64,000 nt of DNA from an uncultured Rhodospirillales bacterium (GTDB taxonomy: Bacteria; Pseudomonadota; Alphaproteobacteria; Reyranellales; Reyranellaceae). Position 1 is the stretch's first letter, and each line of letters opens with the position of its first letter. The notes beneath the pieces were generated by a model. It ran no database searches, had not been told where the DNA came from, and saw nothing but the letters and a program-made list of their open reading frames with translations. The DNA lies in contig CADECW010000003.1 of NCBI GenBank assembly GCA_902825855.1, forward strand, positions 106,952-170,951, given 5' to 3'. Shown one piece after another: positions 8,477 to 16,947 of this stretch. Both the position numbers and the translations under genes were made by a program.

Positions 8477-9226
8477 TTACTTCTTGGCCGGAGCCGGGGC
8501 CTTGGCACCGGCTGCCGCCGCCGCCGGCGCCGCGCCTGCAGCGGGAGCTGCACCCGCTGCCGGAGCCGCACCTGCTGCCGGAGCCGCGCCTTCGGCTGCC
8601 GCCGGAGCTGTCGCCGCTGCCGCAGCATCGGCCGCCGCCTGGGCTGCCGCCTCGCGCACCACGGTCGGCGCCGCGATCGAGGCCACGGTAGCGTTCTTGT
8701 CGCGCGCAACCACGCGGACGCCATCGGGTACCTTGAGGGCCGACAGATGGACCGAGTGGCCGATTTCGAGACCGGTCAGGTCGACCTCGAAGTACTCGGG
8801 AATGGTGGCGGGCTTGGTGCGCACGGTGATCTCGTGCAGCACGATGTTCAGCACGCCGCCGCGCTTGATGCCCGGCGCCGCCGATTCGTTCCTGAAGTGC
8901 ACCGGCACCTGAACGGAAATGATCGAATCGGGCCCGACGCGCAGGAAGTCGAGATGCAGAGGCTTGTCCGTCACCGGATCGACCTGCACGTCGCGCGGCA
9001 GGACATCATAGCCCTGGCCCTCGACGTCGATCTTGAGCTGGTGATTGAAGAAGCCCTCCTTGTGCAGCTCGCGCTCGATCGATTTCGGCTCGACCGCGAT
9101 CATCAGGGGGGGCTGCTTGTCGCCGTAGATCACGGCGGGAATGAGACCATCGCGACGGCTGGAACGGGCGCCCCCTTTACCGGCCCGGTCCCGCTTCTTC
9201 GCGACGACCTTTGTCGTCTCTGCCAT
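8477..9226 (-). CDS. rplY: 50S ribosomal protein L25/general stress protein Ctc
   Basis: The 249-residue protein is the long Ctc-type L25: an N-terminal 5S-rRNA-binding domain (KKRDRAGKGGARSSRRDGLI, then V-I-Y-G-D-K) and a C-terminal TL5-like beta domain (LHLDFLRVGPDSIISVQVPV). From about residue 190 it becomes an alanine/proline-rich low-complexity tail ending K-A-P-A-P-A-K-K. It binds 5S rRNA in the large subunit. The tail is longer and more repetitive than usual and is built partly from 18-bp tandem repeats, so its length may vary between strains. It heads the rplY-pth-ychF cluster. Confidence 0.96.
   Translation of the reverse strand: MAETTKVVAKKRDRAGKGGARSSRRDGLIPAVIYGDKQPPLMIAVEPKSIERELHKEGFFNHQLKIDVEGQGYDVLPRDVQVDPVTDKPLHLDFLRVGPDSIISVQVPVHFRNESAAPGIKRGGVLNIVLHEITVRTKPATIPEYFEVDLTGLEIGHSVHLSALKVPDGVRVVARDKNATVASIAAPTVVREAAAQAAADAAAAATAPAAAEGAAPAAGAAPAAGAAPAAGAAPAAAAAGAKAPAPAKK
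8538..8591 (-). repeat. 18-bp tandem repeat in rplY tail
   Basis: Three contiguous 18-bp units (8538-8555, 8556-8573, 8574-8591) encode repeats of Gly-Ala-Ala-Pro-Ala-Ala in the L25 C-terminal tail. The last two units differ at one base and the first is more diverged. The unit length keeps the frame, so slippage would change tail length only. Confidence 0.75.
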
Positions 9227-9310
9227 TTCAACTTCTCCTAAGGTTGCTGTTGCTCTCTCTCACTCGCGGCGTGGCCTCCAGGGGTGCCAATCGCCGGATC
9301 TCCTGTACTC

Positions 9311-10243
9311 CTAGTCGAACAGACTTGATACCGAAGTCTCCTCGGAAATGCGCTTGATCGCCTCGGCCATCAGCGTGGCAATGCTGAGCGGCCGCACGTT
9401 GGGAGACACGCGCACCGCCTCGGTCGGCTGGATCGAATCGGTGATGACCATCTTTTCCATCGGCGAGGCCGCGACGCGGGCGACCGCGCCGCCGGACAGC
9501 ACGCCGTGCGTGACGTAGGCCGACACCGACTTTGCACCCTGGTCCATCAGGGCGACAGCGGCGTTGCAGAGCGTGCCGGCCGAATCGACGATGTCGTCGA
9601 TCAGGATGCAGTCGCGGTTCTTGACGTCGCCGATGACGTTCATGACCTCGCTTACGCCCGCCTGCTCGCGACGCTTGTCGATGATGGCGAGGTCGGCGTC
9701 GATGCGCTTGGCGACCGCGCGAGCGCGCACCACACCGCCGACGTCGGGCGACACCACGGTGATCTCGCGGTTGCTGAGGGTGTCCGTGATATCCTTGCCG
9801 AACAGGGGGCCGGCGAACAGGTTGTCGACCGGGATGTCGAAGAAGCCCTGGATCTGGGCGGCATGCAGGTCGAGGGTGAGCACGCGGCTCGCGCCGGCGT
9901 GGGTCAACAGGTTGGCCACCAGCTTCGCCGAGATCGGCGTGCGCGGACCGGTGCGGCGATCCTGTCGCGCATAGCCGTAATAGGGCATCACCGCCGTGAT
10001 GCGGCGCGCCGAGCTGCGCCGCAGCGCATCGATGGTGATCAGCAGTTCCATCAGATGGTCGTTGGCCGGGAAGCTGGTCGACTGGATGACGAACATGTCC
10101 TCGCCGCGCACGTTCTCCAGGATCTCGACGAAGATCTCGTTGTCGGAGAAGCGGCGGACGTTGGCTTTGACCAGCGGCAAGGCCAGCTTGGCGGAAATGG
10201 CTTCCGCCAGCGGACGATTGCTGTTGCCGGTGAGAATCTTCAT
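9311..10243 (-). CDS. prs: Ribose-phosphate pyrophosphokinase (PRPP synthetase)
   Basis: The 310-residue protein matches class I PRPP synthetases from [11 protein letters not shown]. It contains the [20 protein letters not shown] flexible/ATP-binding loop, the metal-binding [11 protein letters not shown], and the PRPP-binding [12 protein letters not shown]. It makes PRPP from ribose-5-phosphate and ATP for purine, pyrimidine, His, Trp and NAD synthesis. The frame is open 61 codons further upstream, but homology begins at the ATG at 10243. It lies 84 bp upstream of rplY in the same direction and may have its own promoter. Confidence 0.97.
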   Translation of the reverse strand: MKILTGNSNRPLAEAISAKLALPLVKANVRRFSDNEIFVEILENVRGEDMFVIQSTSFPANDHLMELLITIDALRRSSARRITAVMPYYGYARQDRRTGPRTPISAKLVANLLTHAGASRVLTLDLHAAQIQGFFDIPVDNLFAGPLFGKDITDTLSNREITVVSPDVGGVVRARAVAKRIDADLAIIDKRREQAGVSEVMNVIGDVKNRDCILIDDIVDSAGTLCNAAVALMDQGAKSVSAYVTHGVLSGGAVARVAASPMEKMVITDSIQPTEAVRVSPNVRPLSIATLMAEAIKRISEETSVSSLFD

Positions 10244-10418
10244 ATCGCGGACCCCTCGCCGGGCGGGGTCATCATAAGCCGTTGTTCTATAACGACAAAA
10301 TGGCCTTCCCCGGCCGCGACGCGGCGGACCATACCAATGAGTCCCGGTTCTGTAAACGGCCTGAAACAGCGCGTTTTTGGCGCGACCGGATGCAGCCTTT
10401 GTGCGCTCAATGGCGGCC

Positions 10419-10811
10419 ATGAGCATCCCGAAATTTCATATCCTGAGCGGCCTGCCGATGTCCGTCTCGCCAAGCAGCCATGCCACCGAGGCCGACGGCT
10501 TCGTCTTCCTGACCGGCCAGTTCGGACGGGATCTCGACGATCCGACCAAGCCTTTGCCCGACGGAATCAGGGCGCAGACCGATGCCACCCTGCGCAACAT
10601 GCGTCGGGTTCTCGAGTCGCTCGGTCTCGCGATGGGCCAGGTGCTGAGCATCCGGGTGTTCTTGACCCACTTCAAGCGCGACTACGACGCCATGAACGAG
10701 GTCTATGCCGGCTTCTTCCCGGAAGACGCGCGGCCGACGCGTACCTGCGTCGGGGTCACCGACCTGGTGCGCGACGCGCTGATCGAGATCGACTGCATCG
10801 CCAAGCGATAG
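10419..10811 (+). CDS. RidA family protein (Rid/YjgF/UK114)
   Basis: The product is about 130 residues ([10 protein letters not shown]) of the RidA fold, with [10 protein letters not shown] near the N-terminus and [11 protein letters not shown] with [10 protein letters not shown] at the end. The Arg of R-T-C-V matches the residue that anchors imine/enamine substrates in RidA deaminases, so hydrolysis of reactive 2-aminoacrylate-like intermediates is possible. ATG codons at 10377 and 10410 are in frame; I prefer 10419 because typical homologues start with this short segment. It is divergent from prs. A short near-copy of its 3' end occurs about 110 bp downstream. Confidence 0.85.
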   Translation: MSIPKFHILSGLPMSVSPSSHATEADGFVFLTGQFGRDLDDPTKPLPDGIRAQTDATLRNMRRVLESLGLAMGQVLSIRVFLTHFKRDYDAMNEVYAGFFPEDARPTRTCVGVTDLVRDALIEIDCIAKR

Positions 10812-10890
10812 CGGCCACACGCGCGCTCGACGAACCGATCGCGCGGCGATTTCTTTGTCTGCCGTCGCCCACAGCGTTACGCCCAGTGGA

Positions 10891-10915
10891 CTGATCGAGA
10901 TCAATTGCATCGCCA
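10891..10915 (+). repeat. Near-copy of ridA 3' end (relic)
   Basis: Twenty-three of these 25 bases match the ridA 3' end at 10779-10803. Translated in the corresponding frame it reads G-L-I-E-I-N-C-I-A, like the RidA C-terminal signature, preceded by unrelated sequence and with no start codon. It is probably the remnant of a duplicated RidA gene. Confidence 0.45.
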
Positions 10916-10975
10916 CGTGCGCTCCCCCATGCTGAACGGCATCCGCGGTCTGCGGACTCGGGGAAAGAGCGGGGA

Positions 10976-12856
10976 ATGGGCTCCAGGGGCACGCACTTGT
11001 CATGTGTCTGGTCGGGGTGCCTTGCCGCGCTTGCCAGCCTGGCTGTCATTTCCGGTCCCGCAATCGGCCAGCAGACGGTCGGCGGCATGCTCGTGCCGAA
11101 CGGCGAAGTGTTGACTGGTCCTGTCGTGCGGCGCAACGGAACGTCGGTCGACTCGATCACGACCGGAGCAGATGCCAACGCCTATATCCTGAGCACGCCA
11201 CCGACACAGTCGTTCGTCAACGGTGCGCCGGCCGCCGTCGTCAGGACGTCGGTTCCCAGTCTCTATGTGCGCGCCTACACGCAGGACGTGACCAACCCTG
11301 TTGGCGGCTTCGTGGCGCCGATCAACGTGGTTCGAGGCCTGACGGCCGGGCAGATCCGCGACGTCCTGGCCCTGCCTTTCCTGCCGACCTCGCTGACCCT
11401 GGTGGAGGTGCCCGCGGGCACCTGCGTTCTCTACGGACAGGGGGCACCCATCCTCGGAAACTTTGCCGCCAATCCGCCGGCCATTCCGACCGCGGGTCCG
11501 TGGGGACGGGGTGGGGCACTGCAGGGAGTGCTGATCGGCCCGTCATCGCAACCCGGTTGCGCCGATGCCGGCTTCGTGCCGGCGCAGAACTTCACCAGTC
11601 GCCAAGCGATCGGCGACTTCGCACTGGCCTATCGGCCCAATGCCGGCAAGGGCAACAGCTATGCCGTCGCGGCGGCCCTCGATACCGGCAGCTTTCCCGC
11701 GCAGTTCTCCGATATGGACGGCGTCTACAACAGCCTGGATACGCTGAACTTCAGCTCGCCGCCAGCACTGCAGATGGCGCTGAAGCAACTCGGCGGTGAG
11801 GCCTATGCCGACTATGGATACATCCGCATGGCCTCCGGCCGTCAGTTCCTCGATGTCATGCTCCAGCAGATGCGCAGCGTCCGCTCACGGGGACCGATCG
11901 CGGCTTCACCCGCGATCGCGGAGGCGCCGACCAGCCTGACGGAACCCGCTGCGGTCCGTGAAACGGCCTCCGCGTTCCCGCAGCCGTTCATTGCAAACGG
12001 CGGTAGTGAACGACGGAGCGAGAGTGGCGGCGTCTGGTTGGCGCCCTACGGGTCGTTCGGCAATCTCTACGGCGATGCGTCGACGCACGGCATGGGCTAC
12101 ACCCTGCACGGTTTTGCCGGTGGCGGCGATATGCGGCTTGCCGACAGTTTTCTGATTGGGGCCGCCGTGAGCTATTCGAGCACGGCTTTTTCGACCAGCG
12201 TCGTGAGCAGCGCCGGCAGCAACGAGGCGGTGGCGGTGGCCGCCTATGCAAGCTACGCGCCGGGCGCCTGGTACATAGATGCCGCTGCCGGCTACAGCTA
12301 CAACTGGGGTGCGCTATCGCGAACCATCGCCTTTCCCGGCGTCTTGCGCACAGCACAGGGAAATCCCACTGCCCACCAGTTCCTCGGCAGCATCGAATCC
12401 GGTCTGGCGCTGCCGATCAATCCTCGCCTGGCCGTCACGCCGTTCGGCCGCCTCGACGTCACGACGGCCGCCCAGAACGGCTTCAGCGAAACCGGCGCCG
12501 GCGCGATCGGGCTGAACGTTTCCAGCCAGACGACGACCGGCGTGCGCAGCATCCTCGGCCTGCAATTGTCCGGGACGGCGATCCTCGCGGACGCACTCAG
12601 CCTGTGGTTGGCCGCGCGTGCCGGCTGGGCGCACGACTACGCCGATCTTTCCGGCTCTCTCACCGCCAACTTCCTTGGCAAGCCGGATACCAGCTTCACG
12701 ACGCTCGGGCCGACGCCGGACCGCAATGCCGCGATGGTCGGTGTCAGCGCCAACTTTCTGACGAAGGCCGCCCAGGCCTTCATCAACTACGACGCCAACC
12801 TCTCACAAAGCTACACGACGCATTCGATGACGCTCGGCCTGAAGGTCCGGTTCTGA
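10976..12856 (+). CDS. Autotransporter-type outer membrane protein
   Basis: The 626-residue protein has a signal peptide (residues 1-31, hydrophobic core LAALASLAVIS, ending A-I-G-Q before Gln). Residues 32-320 are low-complexity, Ala/Gly/Pro/Ser-rich and resemble no enzyme I recognise. Residues about 350-626 look like an autotransporter beta-domain: alternating polar/hydrophobic strands, G-F-A-G-G-G-D-M-R, and a final L-G-L-K-V-R-F ending in Phe as outer-membrane barrels do. It is probably a type Va autotransporter with a short passenger, or a surface-anchored barrel. GCGGGGA precedes the ATG. It is convergent with the MlrC gene, with only 10 bp between stops. Confidence 0.75.
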   Translation: MGSRGTHLSCVWSGCLAALASLAVISGPAIGQQTVGGMLVPNGEVLTGPVVRRNGTSVDSITTGADANAYILSTPPTQSFVNGAPAAVVRTSVPSLYVRAYTQDVTNPVGGFVAPINVVRGLTAGQIRDVLALPFLPTSLTLVEVPAGTCVLYGQGAPILGNFAANPPAIPTAGPWGRGGALQGVLIGPSSQPGCADAGFVPAQNFTSRQAIGDFALAYRPNAGKGNSYAVAAALDTGSFPAQFSDMDGVYNSLDTLNFSSPPALQMALKQLGGEAYADYGYIRMASGRQFLDVMLQQMRSVRSRGPIAASPAIAEAPTSLTEPAAVRETASAFPQPFIANGGSERRSESGGVWLAPYGSFGNLYGDASTHGMGYTLHGFAGGGDMRLADSFLIGAAVSYSSTAFSTSVVSSAGSNEAVAVAAYASYAPGAWYIDAAAGYSYNWGALSRTIAFPGVLRTAQGNPTAHQFLGSIESGLALPINPRLAVTPFGRLDVTTAAQNGFSETGAGAIGLNVSSQTTTGVRSILGLQLSGTAILADALSLWLAARAGWAHDYADLSGSLTANFLGKPDTSFTTLGPTPDRNAAMVGVSANFLTKAAQAFINYDANLSQSYTTHSMTLGLKVRF

Positions 12857-12866
12857 TCGCGCGATC

Positions 12867-14336
12867 TCACGAGTGCGGATCGGCCACGAACGGCCACTGC
12901 CTCTTGTCGACCTTGGTGTATGGCAGCAGCGACCAGTCGGGCACCAGCGCGCCGGGTGCCGCGACGTAGACGACTTCGCTCGCGATCGGAGCATAGGCGG
13001 CGTGGAAGTGCTGCATGGACTTCACGACCACGATCTTCTTGGTCGAAGGGTCGACGCCGAGCTTGGTGAAGCAATCGCGGCTGTGGCACTGGCTCCGCTT
13101 GCTGTTGACGATCACCGTCACGCCCTCGATCTGCAATGCGGCGACGTCGCCGATCGGGTTGACGCCCTTGCGCTGGCCGCCGAACTCGATGGTCACGTCC
13201 TTCTCGACCTTGAGCACCTTGGCTCGGGCGTCGACCGGCGGGCCTGATTGCGGCCCGAGCTTGCCGCCCAGGCGGATGTCGAGCTCGGCGCCTTCACCGA
13301 CCTCGAAAGCAAGCTTCACCGCGCCGGGATCCCAGATCATGGCGATGGCGGCATCCTTCACCTTCTTGTCGAGCAGCGCCTTCAGGATGAAGGTCGAATC
13401 GGAAGCCGCTCCGCCGCCGGCATTGTCCGAAACGTCGGCCAGCACCATGGGCTTGGGCAGGTTGTGGGAGGAAACACGCGCCATCGCCGCATCGAGCGAG
13501 ACGTAGGGCGGCTGTGTCGCCTCGCGCATGGCGAAGAATTCCTTGCCCAGTTCGCGAGCCAGCCTGTCCGCCTTGGCCACGTCGCCATCGGTGACGACGA
13601 TCAGCTTGCTGCCCATTTCCTTGATGTCGGACCACGGAAAGCCATGGGCGATCGAAAGCGAGAGCAGGCCGTCCTTGCCCTCCATCGCCTGCAGCTTGTC
13701 GACGAAGCCGCGCATCGGCTGCCGCGTAGTGTGGAAGATGCCGATCATCTTGCAGTCCCACGCCGCCATCACCGGCCTGGTGCGACCTTCGATGGCGCCT
13801 TCGATCACGTTGAAAAGATCGTCGGCACGCTCCGGCACATCGACGTGCGGATATTCCTTGAACAGCACCAAGGCAGTGGCGTCGCGCAAGGTGCCTTCGC
13901 CGATGTTGCAATGCAGGTCGAGCTCGACGCCGACCGGCACGTCCGGTCCAACTACCTTGCGGACATGGGCCAGGATGTCGCTTTCGCAGTCGTCGTAGCC
14001 CTCGGCCACCATGGCGCCGTGCATGGACAGGAACACGCCGTCGACCGGCAAGGCGGCCTTCAGGTCGGCCAGAATCTCGTCGCGGAACGATTCATAGACC
14101 TTCCTCACCGTCTTGCCGGCGGGCTGCGCGAAGGCGCACAGGCTCTCGACCACCTGCCAGCCCTTGGCTTCGGCGCGGCCGCGCCACACTGCCAGGGGCG
14201 CGCCGAACATCGGTACGTTCTTGCCGTAGCTGCCTTTGCGGAAGAGGCAGGTCTCCTCGAAAAGCTGATGACCCGTCGGAATGGAGGCGAACGTGTTGGT
14301 CTCGGTGCCGAGGCAGGCAGTGAAGATCTTTTTCAT
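12867..14336 (-). CDS. M81 family metallopeptidase (MlrC/microcystinase C-like)
   Basis: The 489-residue protein begins with the family signature K-I-F-T-A-C-L-G-T-E-T-N-T-F and contains F-L-S-M-H-G-A-M-V-A-E-G-Y-D-D-C-E, E-L-D-L-H-C-N-I-G and D-V-S-D-N-A-G-G-G-A-A-S-D-S-T, which supply the metal-binding Asp/His residues. The family was named for cleavage of linearised microcystin, but most members act on unknown small peptides or amides. There is no signal peptide, so it is cytoplasmic. It is followed upstream on the same strand by a serine hydrolase, AraC regulator and acyl-CoA dehydrogenase gene. A peptide-degradation role next to the nearby oligopeptide ABC operon is possible but unproven. 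Confidence 0.9.
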   Translation of the reverse strand: MKKIFTACLGTETNTFASIPTGHQLFEETCLFRKGSYGKNVPMFGAPLAVWRGRAEAKGWQVVESLCAFAQPAGKTVRKVYESFRDEILADLKAALPVDGVFLSMHGAMVAEGYDDCESDILAHVRKVVGPDVPVGVELDLHCNIGEGTLRDATALVLFKEYPHVDVPERADDLFNVIEGAIEGRTRPVMAAWDCKMIGIFHTTRQPMRGFVDKLQAMEGKDGLLSLSIAHGFPWSDIKEMGSKLIVVTDGDVAKADRLARELGKEFFAMREATQPPYVSLDAAMARVSSHNLPKPMVLADVSDNAGGGAASDSTFILKALLDKKVKDAAIAMIWDPGAVKLAFEVGEGAELDIRLGGKLGPQSGPPVDARAKVLKVEKDVTIEFGGQRKGVNPIGDVAALQIEGVTVIVNSKRSQCHSRDCFTKLGVDPSTKKIVVVKSMQHFHAAYAPIASEVVYVAAPGALVPDWSLLPYTKVDKRQWPFVADPHS

Positions 14337-14378
14337 GGGCGGCGATCTTGGAGATGCGACGTTGCCTCTGCAAGCACG

Positions 14379-15773
14379 TCACGACGATGGCGATGCGATC
14401 ACGTCCGCCACCAGGCGCGCCACGACGTCCATGTCGTCACGCGGCGTGAAAGCGCTGCCGAGCCGCACCACGACCAGGCGCTGCGAGGGCACGATGACGA
14501 TGTACTGCCCGTTCGCACCGCGAGCGAAGAATGCATCGGCCGGGATTCCGCGCACGATGCGGTAGCGCTGCCCCTCGCCGTCGCCGCGGTTGGTCCAGAA
14601 GCCCGCAGCGTAGCCGAAGCGCTCGCTGCCTGGCGTCGGCGCCGCCGAGTAGTCGACCCACCCGGGCGGCAGCAAGCGCTCGCCGCCGACCACGCCGTCG
14701 TTGAGATAGAGCAGGCCGAAGCGCGCCCAGTCGCGCGCGGAGGCCAGCATGTGACTAGAGCCGATGGGCGTGCCGACGGCATCGAATTCCATGGTGACGT
14801 GGCGCATGCCGAGCTTGTCGAACAATTCGCGGCGCGCGAAGGCCAACGTGCCGGCAGCGTCGCCGCCGGCATTGTCACGGATGATCCTGGACAGGAGGAT
14901 CGTATTGCCGTTGGTGTAGTTCCACCAGGTGCCGGGCGTCGCCTTGAGCGGCGCCTTCTCGGCGAAGGCGGCCATGTCGCGCACGCCGAACACCATGTAG
15001 GCCGTAGGATCGAACGCGGTCGTGGCGCGGGCGGTGAGCGACTCGCCGATGTCGAGGCCGCTGTTCATGCGCAGGAGATTGTCGATCGAGATGGCGTGGC
15101 GTGCGTCCATCCGGTTGGCCCAGGCCGTGACGGGCGCCGGGCCTTCGAGCAAAAGCCTGCCTTGCTGCACCAGGATGCCGATCAGGGCGTTGGTGACGGA
15201 TTTTGTCGCCGACCAGCCCATGATCTGTGTGTCGATGTCGTAGCCGGGGGCATAGCGTTCGGCGACCACCCTCCCGTCGCGCACCACGACGACCGCCTTG
15301 GTGTTGCGAAAGGGTGGTGCGTTGCTCTCGGCGAAGGCGCGATCGAGTGCCAGCTTCAGCGCCGGCCGGCGCGGCTCGACGACCTCGGGGCCGGCAATGT
15401 CGGGCAGGAGGGCCGGCGCCGGCGTGTGCGGTGCCAGCGACACCGGCGCCGGCGGCTCGCCGTGCAGCACCAGGCAGCCAAACGCGCCCCGGTCGATGGC
15501 GCGGGCGTGGGCGACGCCGGCGAATCCGGTCGTCACCTCCGCGCGCTCACGGTCGACCCGGTGGCTCGCAAGGAAGGCGGCCGGCGACAGGATCGGCGCG
15601 ATCGATTCGCGATAGAACTGGCTGGGCTCGACCTTGGAGACGAAAGCGGCCGAGCAGAGCTGGTGGCTGACATAGCCCGCGGCCACGTCGGTCGCGCGGT
15701 CGAGGCTGCTGCAGCCCAGCAGGGCGGTCGGGGTGGCAGCGCCCAGCAGGGCGAGTGAAAAGGCACGGCGCAT
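14379..15773 (-). CDS. Serine hydrolase, beta-lactamase class C-like lipoprotein
   Basis: The 464-residue protein starts with a lipoprotein signal whose lipobox T-A-L-L-G-C places the acylated Cys at residue 21. The catalytic S-A-T-K is at residues 188-191 (GWSATKSVTNALIG) and the Y-T-N motif follows in NYTNGNTILLSRII. These are the nucleophile, base and Tyr-x-Asn elements of the class C beta-lactamase/esterase (Pfam Beta-lactamase) fold. Family members include D-aminopeptidases, esterases and penicillin-binding proteins; true beta-lactamase activity is not implied. It is anchored in the envelope, 42 bp upstream of the MlrC gene on the same strand. Confidence 0.87.
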   Translation of the reverse strand: MRRAFSLALLGAATPTALLGCSSLDRATDVAAGYVSHQLCSAAFVSKVEPSQFYRESIAPILSPAAFLASHRVDRERAEVTTGFAGVAHARAIDRGAFGCLVLHGEPPAPVSLAPHTPAPALLPDIAGPEVVEPRRPALKLALDRAFAESNAPPFRNTKAVVVVRDGRVVAERYAPGYDIDTQIMGWSATKSVTNALIGILVQQGRLLLEGPAPVTAWANRMDARHAISIDNLLRMNSGLDIGESLTARATTAFDPTAYMVFGVRDMAAFAEKAPLKATPGTWWNYTNGNTILLSRIIRDNAGGDAAGTLAFARRELFDKLGMRHVTMEFDAVGTPIGSSHMLASARDWARFGLLYLNDGVVGGERLLPPGWVDYSAAPTPGSERFGYAAGFWTNRGDGEGQRYRIVRGIPADAFFARGANGQYIVIVPSQRLVVVRLGSAFTPRDDMDVVARLVADVIASPSS

Positions 15774-15824
15774 GAAGGCTCTCCTGGCAGGCCGGCGCAG
15801 GCGTGCGCCGTGGTCGGGCGGAGC

Positions 15825-16934
15825 CTACTGAGCGGCCAGATTGCTTCTCGCCGAGTTCGAAACCGGGCTTGCCGATTCTGGAATCGGCTGGCCGAATCCG
15901 CTAACGCGCCGATATTCACTGGGCGTCATGCCGGTTTCGGCCTTGAAGGCGCGATTGAACGGGCCGAGCGAGCTGAAACCGGCATCCAGGGCCATCGTGA
16001 GCACCGGCACTGCGGCCTGACGGGGATCGGCGAGCGCCGCCTTGACGTCGGCGATCCGGTAGTGGTTCACGAAACTGTTGAAGTTCCGGTAGCCGAGCGC
16101 CTGGTTGATCAATCGCCGCAAGCGGTACTCCGGCAGGCCGAGCTGCTTGGCCAGGGCGCCGATGGTGAGGCCATCCTGGCGATAGGCCCGCTCTGACGTC
16201 ATGAGCTGCTCGAGCCTGGCCACCAGCTGGCGGTGCTCGGGCTCGGTGCTGGGAACGGGTTCAGCGACCGGCCGTAGGTCCAGGTCGCCGGTGACCGTGA
16301 ACAGCGATTGTCGGTGGCCGACGGCGAGCAGGGACCAGGCGGCGACCCCGGCGATCAGCAGCATGCCGGCGGCGCCGACGAGGCTCATGCCCTCGGGTGC
16401 CGAGCGATGGGCGCCGGCGAGCTGGGCGAGGGCGGTCGCGGCGATATAGACAGAAGACGCGCCGACCACGAAGAGCCGCAATCGCCGCCGGCCCTCGACG
16501 AGGTCGACGCGCCACGAGGCAAGCGCCTGCGCCGTAGCCAACCCGGCGAAGGCAAGGGAACTCAGCGTCAGCGCGATGCCGAGCGGCGGCCACTGCAGGA
16601 AGCAGGCCGCCGTGCCGGCCGACACCAGCAGCAGCCATAGGCCCAGGTGCCACCAGCGTAGTCGGAAGCCGTCGTCGAACAGCGCTGCCGTCAGGGTCCA
16701 GAACACGACGTTGTTGCCGGCCGACAGGGCGAGCAGCGGGACCGTCCAGGGACCGAGCTGAGTCGAGAAGCCGGCGACCGAGGTGATCGCATAGGTGCCG
16801 GTGCCGACGGCGAACAGCGCTGCCAACCGGGTGGCCACCAGGCGACCGTGATCGCGCATCAGCGTGGCGGCGACCAGCAGCACCAGGACGACGGTGCCAC
16901 CGCGCAGTGCCCAGTCGACGGATGACAGGTCCAT
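15825..16934 (-). CDS. AraC family regulator with membrane N-terminal domain
   Basis: Residues 1-205 hold about six to seven hydrophobic segments (LVLLVAATL, LFAVGTGTYAITSVAG, LGLWLLLVSAGTAACFL, MLLIAGVAAWSLLAVG), a likely membrane sensor. Residues about 250-350 form an AraC/XylS double helix-turn-helix with GALAKQLGLPEYRLRRLINQ, the conserved F-N-S-F-V-N-H-Y-R-I, A-L-D-A-G-F-S-S-L-G-P-F-N-R-A-F-K and T-G-M-T-P-S-E-Y-R. Such proteins probably regulate transcription from the membrane in response to an envelope or lipid-soluble signal. It lies 13 bp downstream of the acyl-CoA dehydrogenase gene on the same strand, so it may be co-transcribed with it. Confidence 0.88.
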   Translation of the reverse strand: MDLSSVDWALRGGTVVLVLLVAATLMRDHGRLVATRLAALFAVGTGTYAITSVAGFSTQLGPWTVPLLALSAGNNVVFWTLTAALFDDGFRLRWWHLGLWLLLVSAGTAACFLQWPPLGIALTLSSLAFAGLATAQALASWRVDLVEGRRRLRLFVVGASSVYIAATALAQLAGAHRSAPEGMSLVGAAGMLLIAGVAAWSLLAVGHRQSLFTVTGDLDLRPVAEPVPSTEPEHRQLVARLEQLMTSERAYRQDGLTIGALAKQLGLPEYRLRRLINQALGYRNFNSFVNHYRIADVKAALADPRQAAVPVLTMALDAGFSSLGPFNRAFKAETGMTPSEYRRVSGFGQPIPESASPVSNSARSNLAAQ

Positions 16935-16947
16935 CAGGCCGCCGTTA

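Noticed and set aside
13248..15758. An 836-codon plus-strand open frame opposite the MlrC and serine hydrolase genes
   Set aside because: It is antisense to two well-conserved genes, is Arg/His/Gly-rich as expected for a GC-rich shadow frame, and has no recognisable domain.
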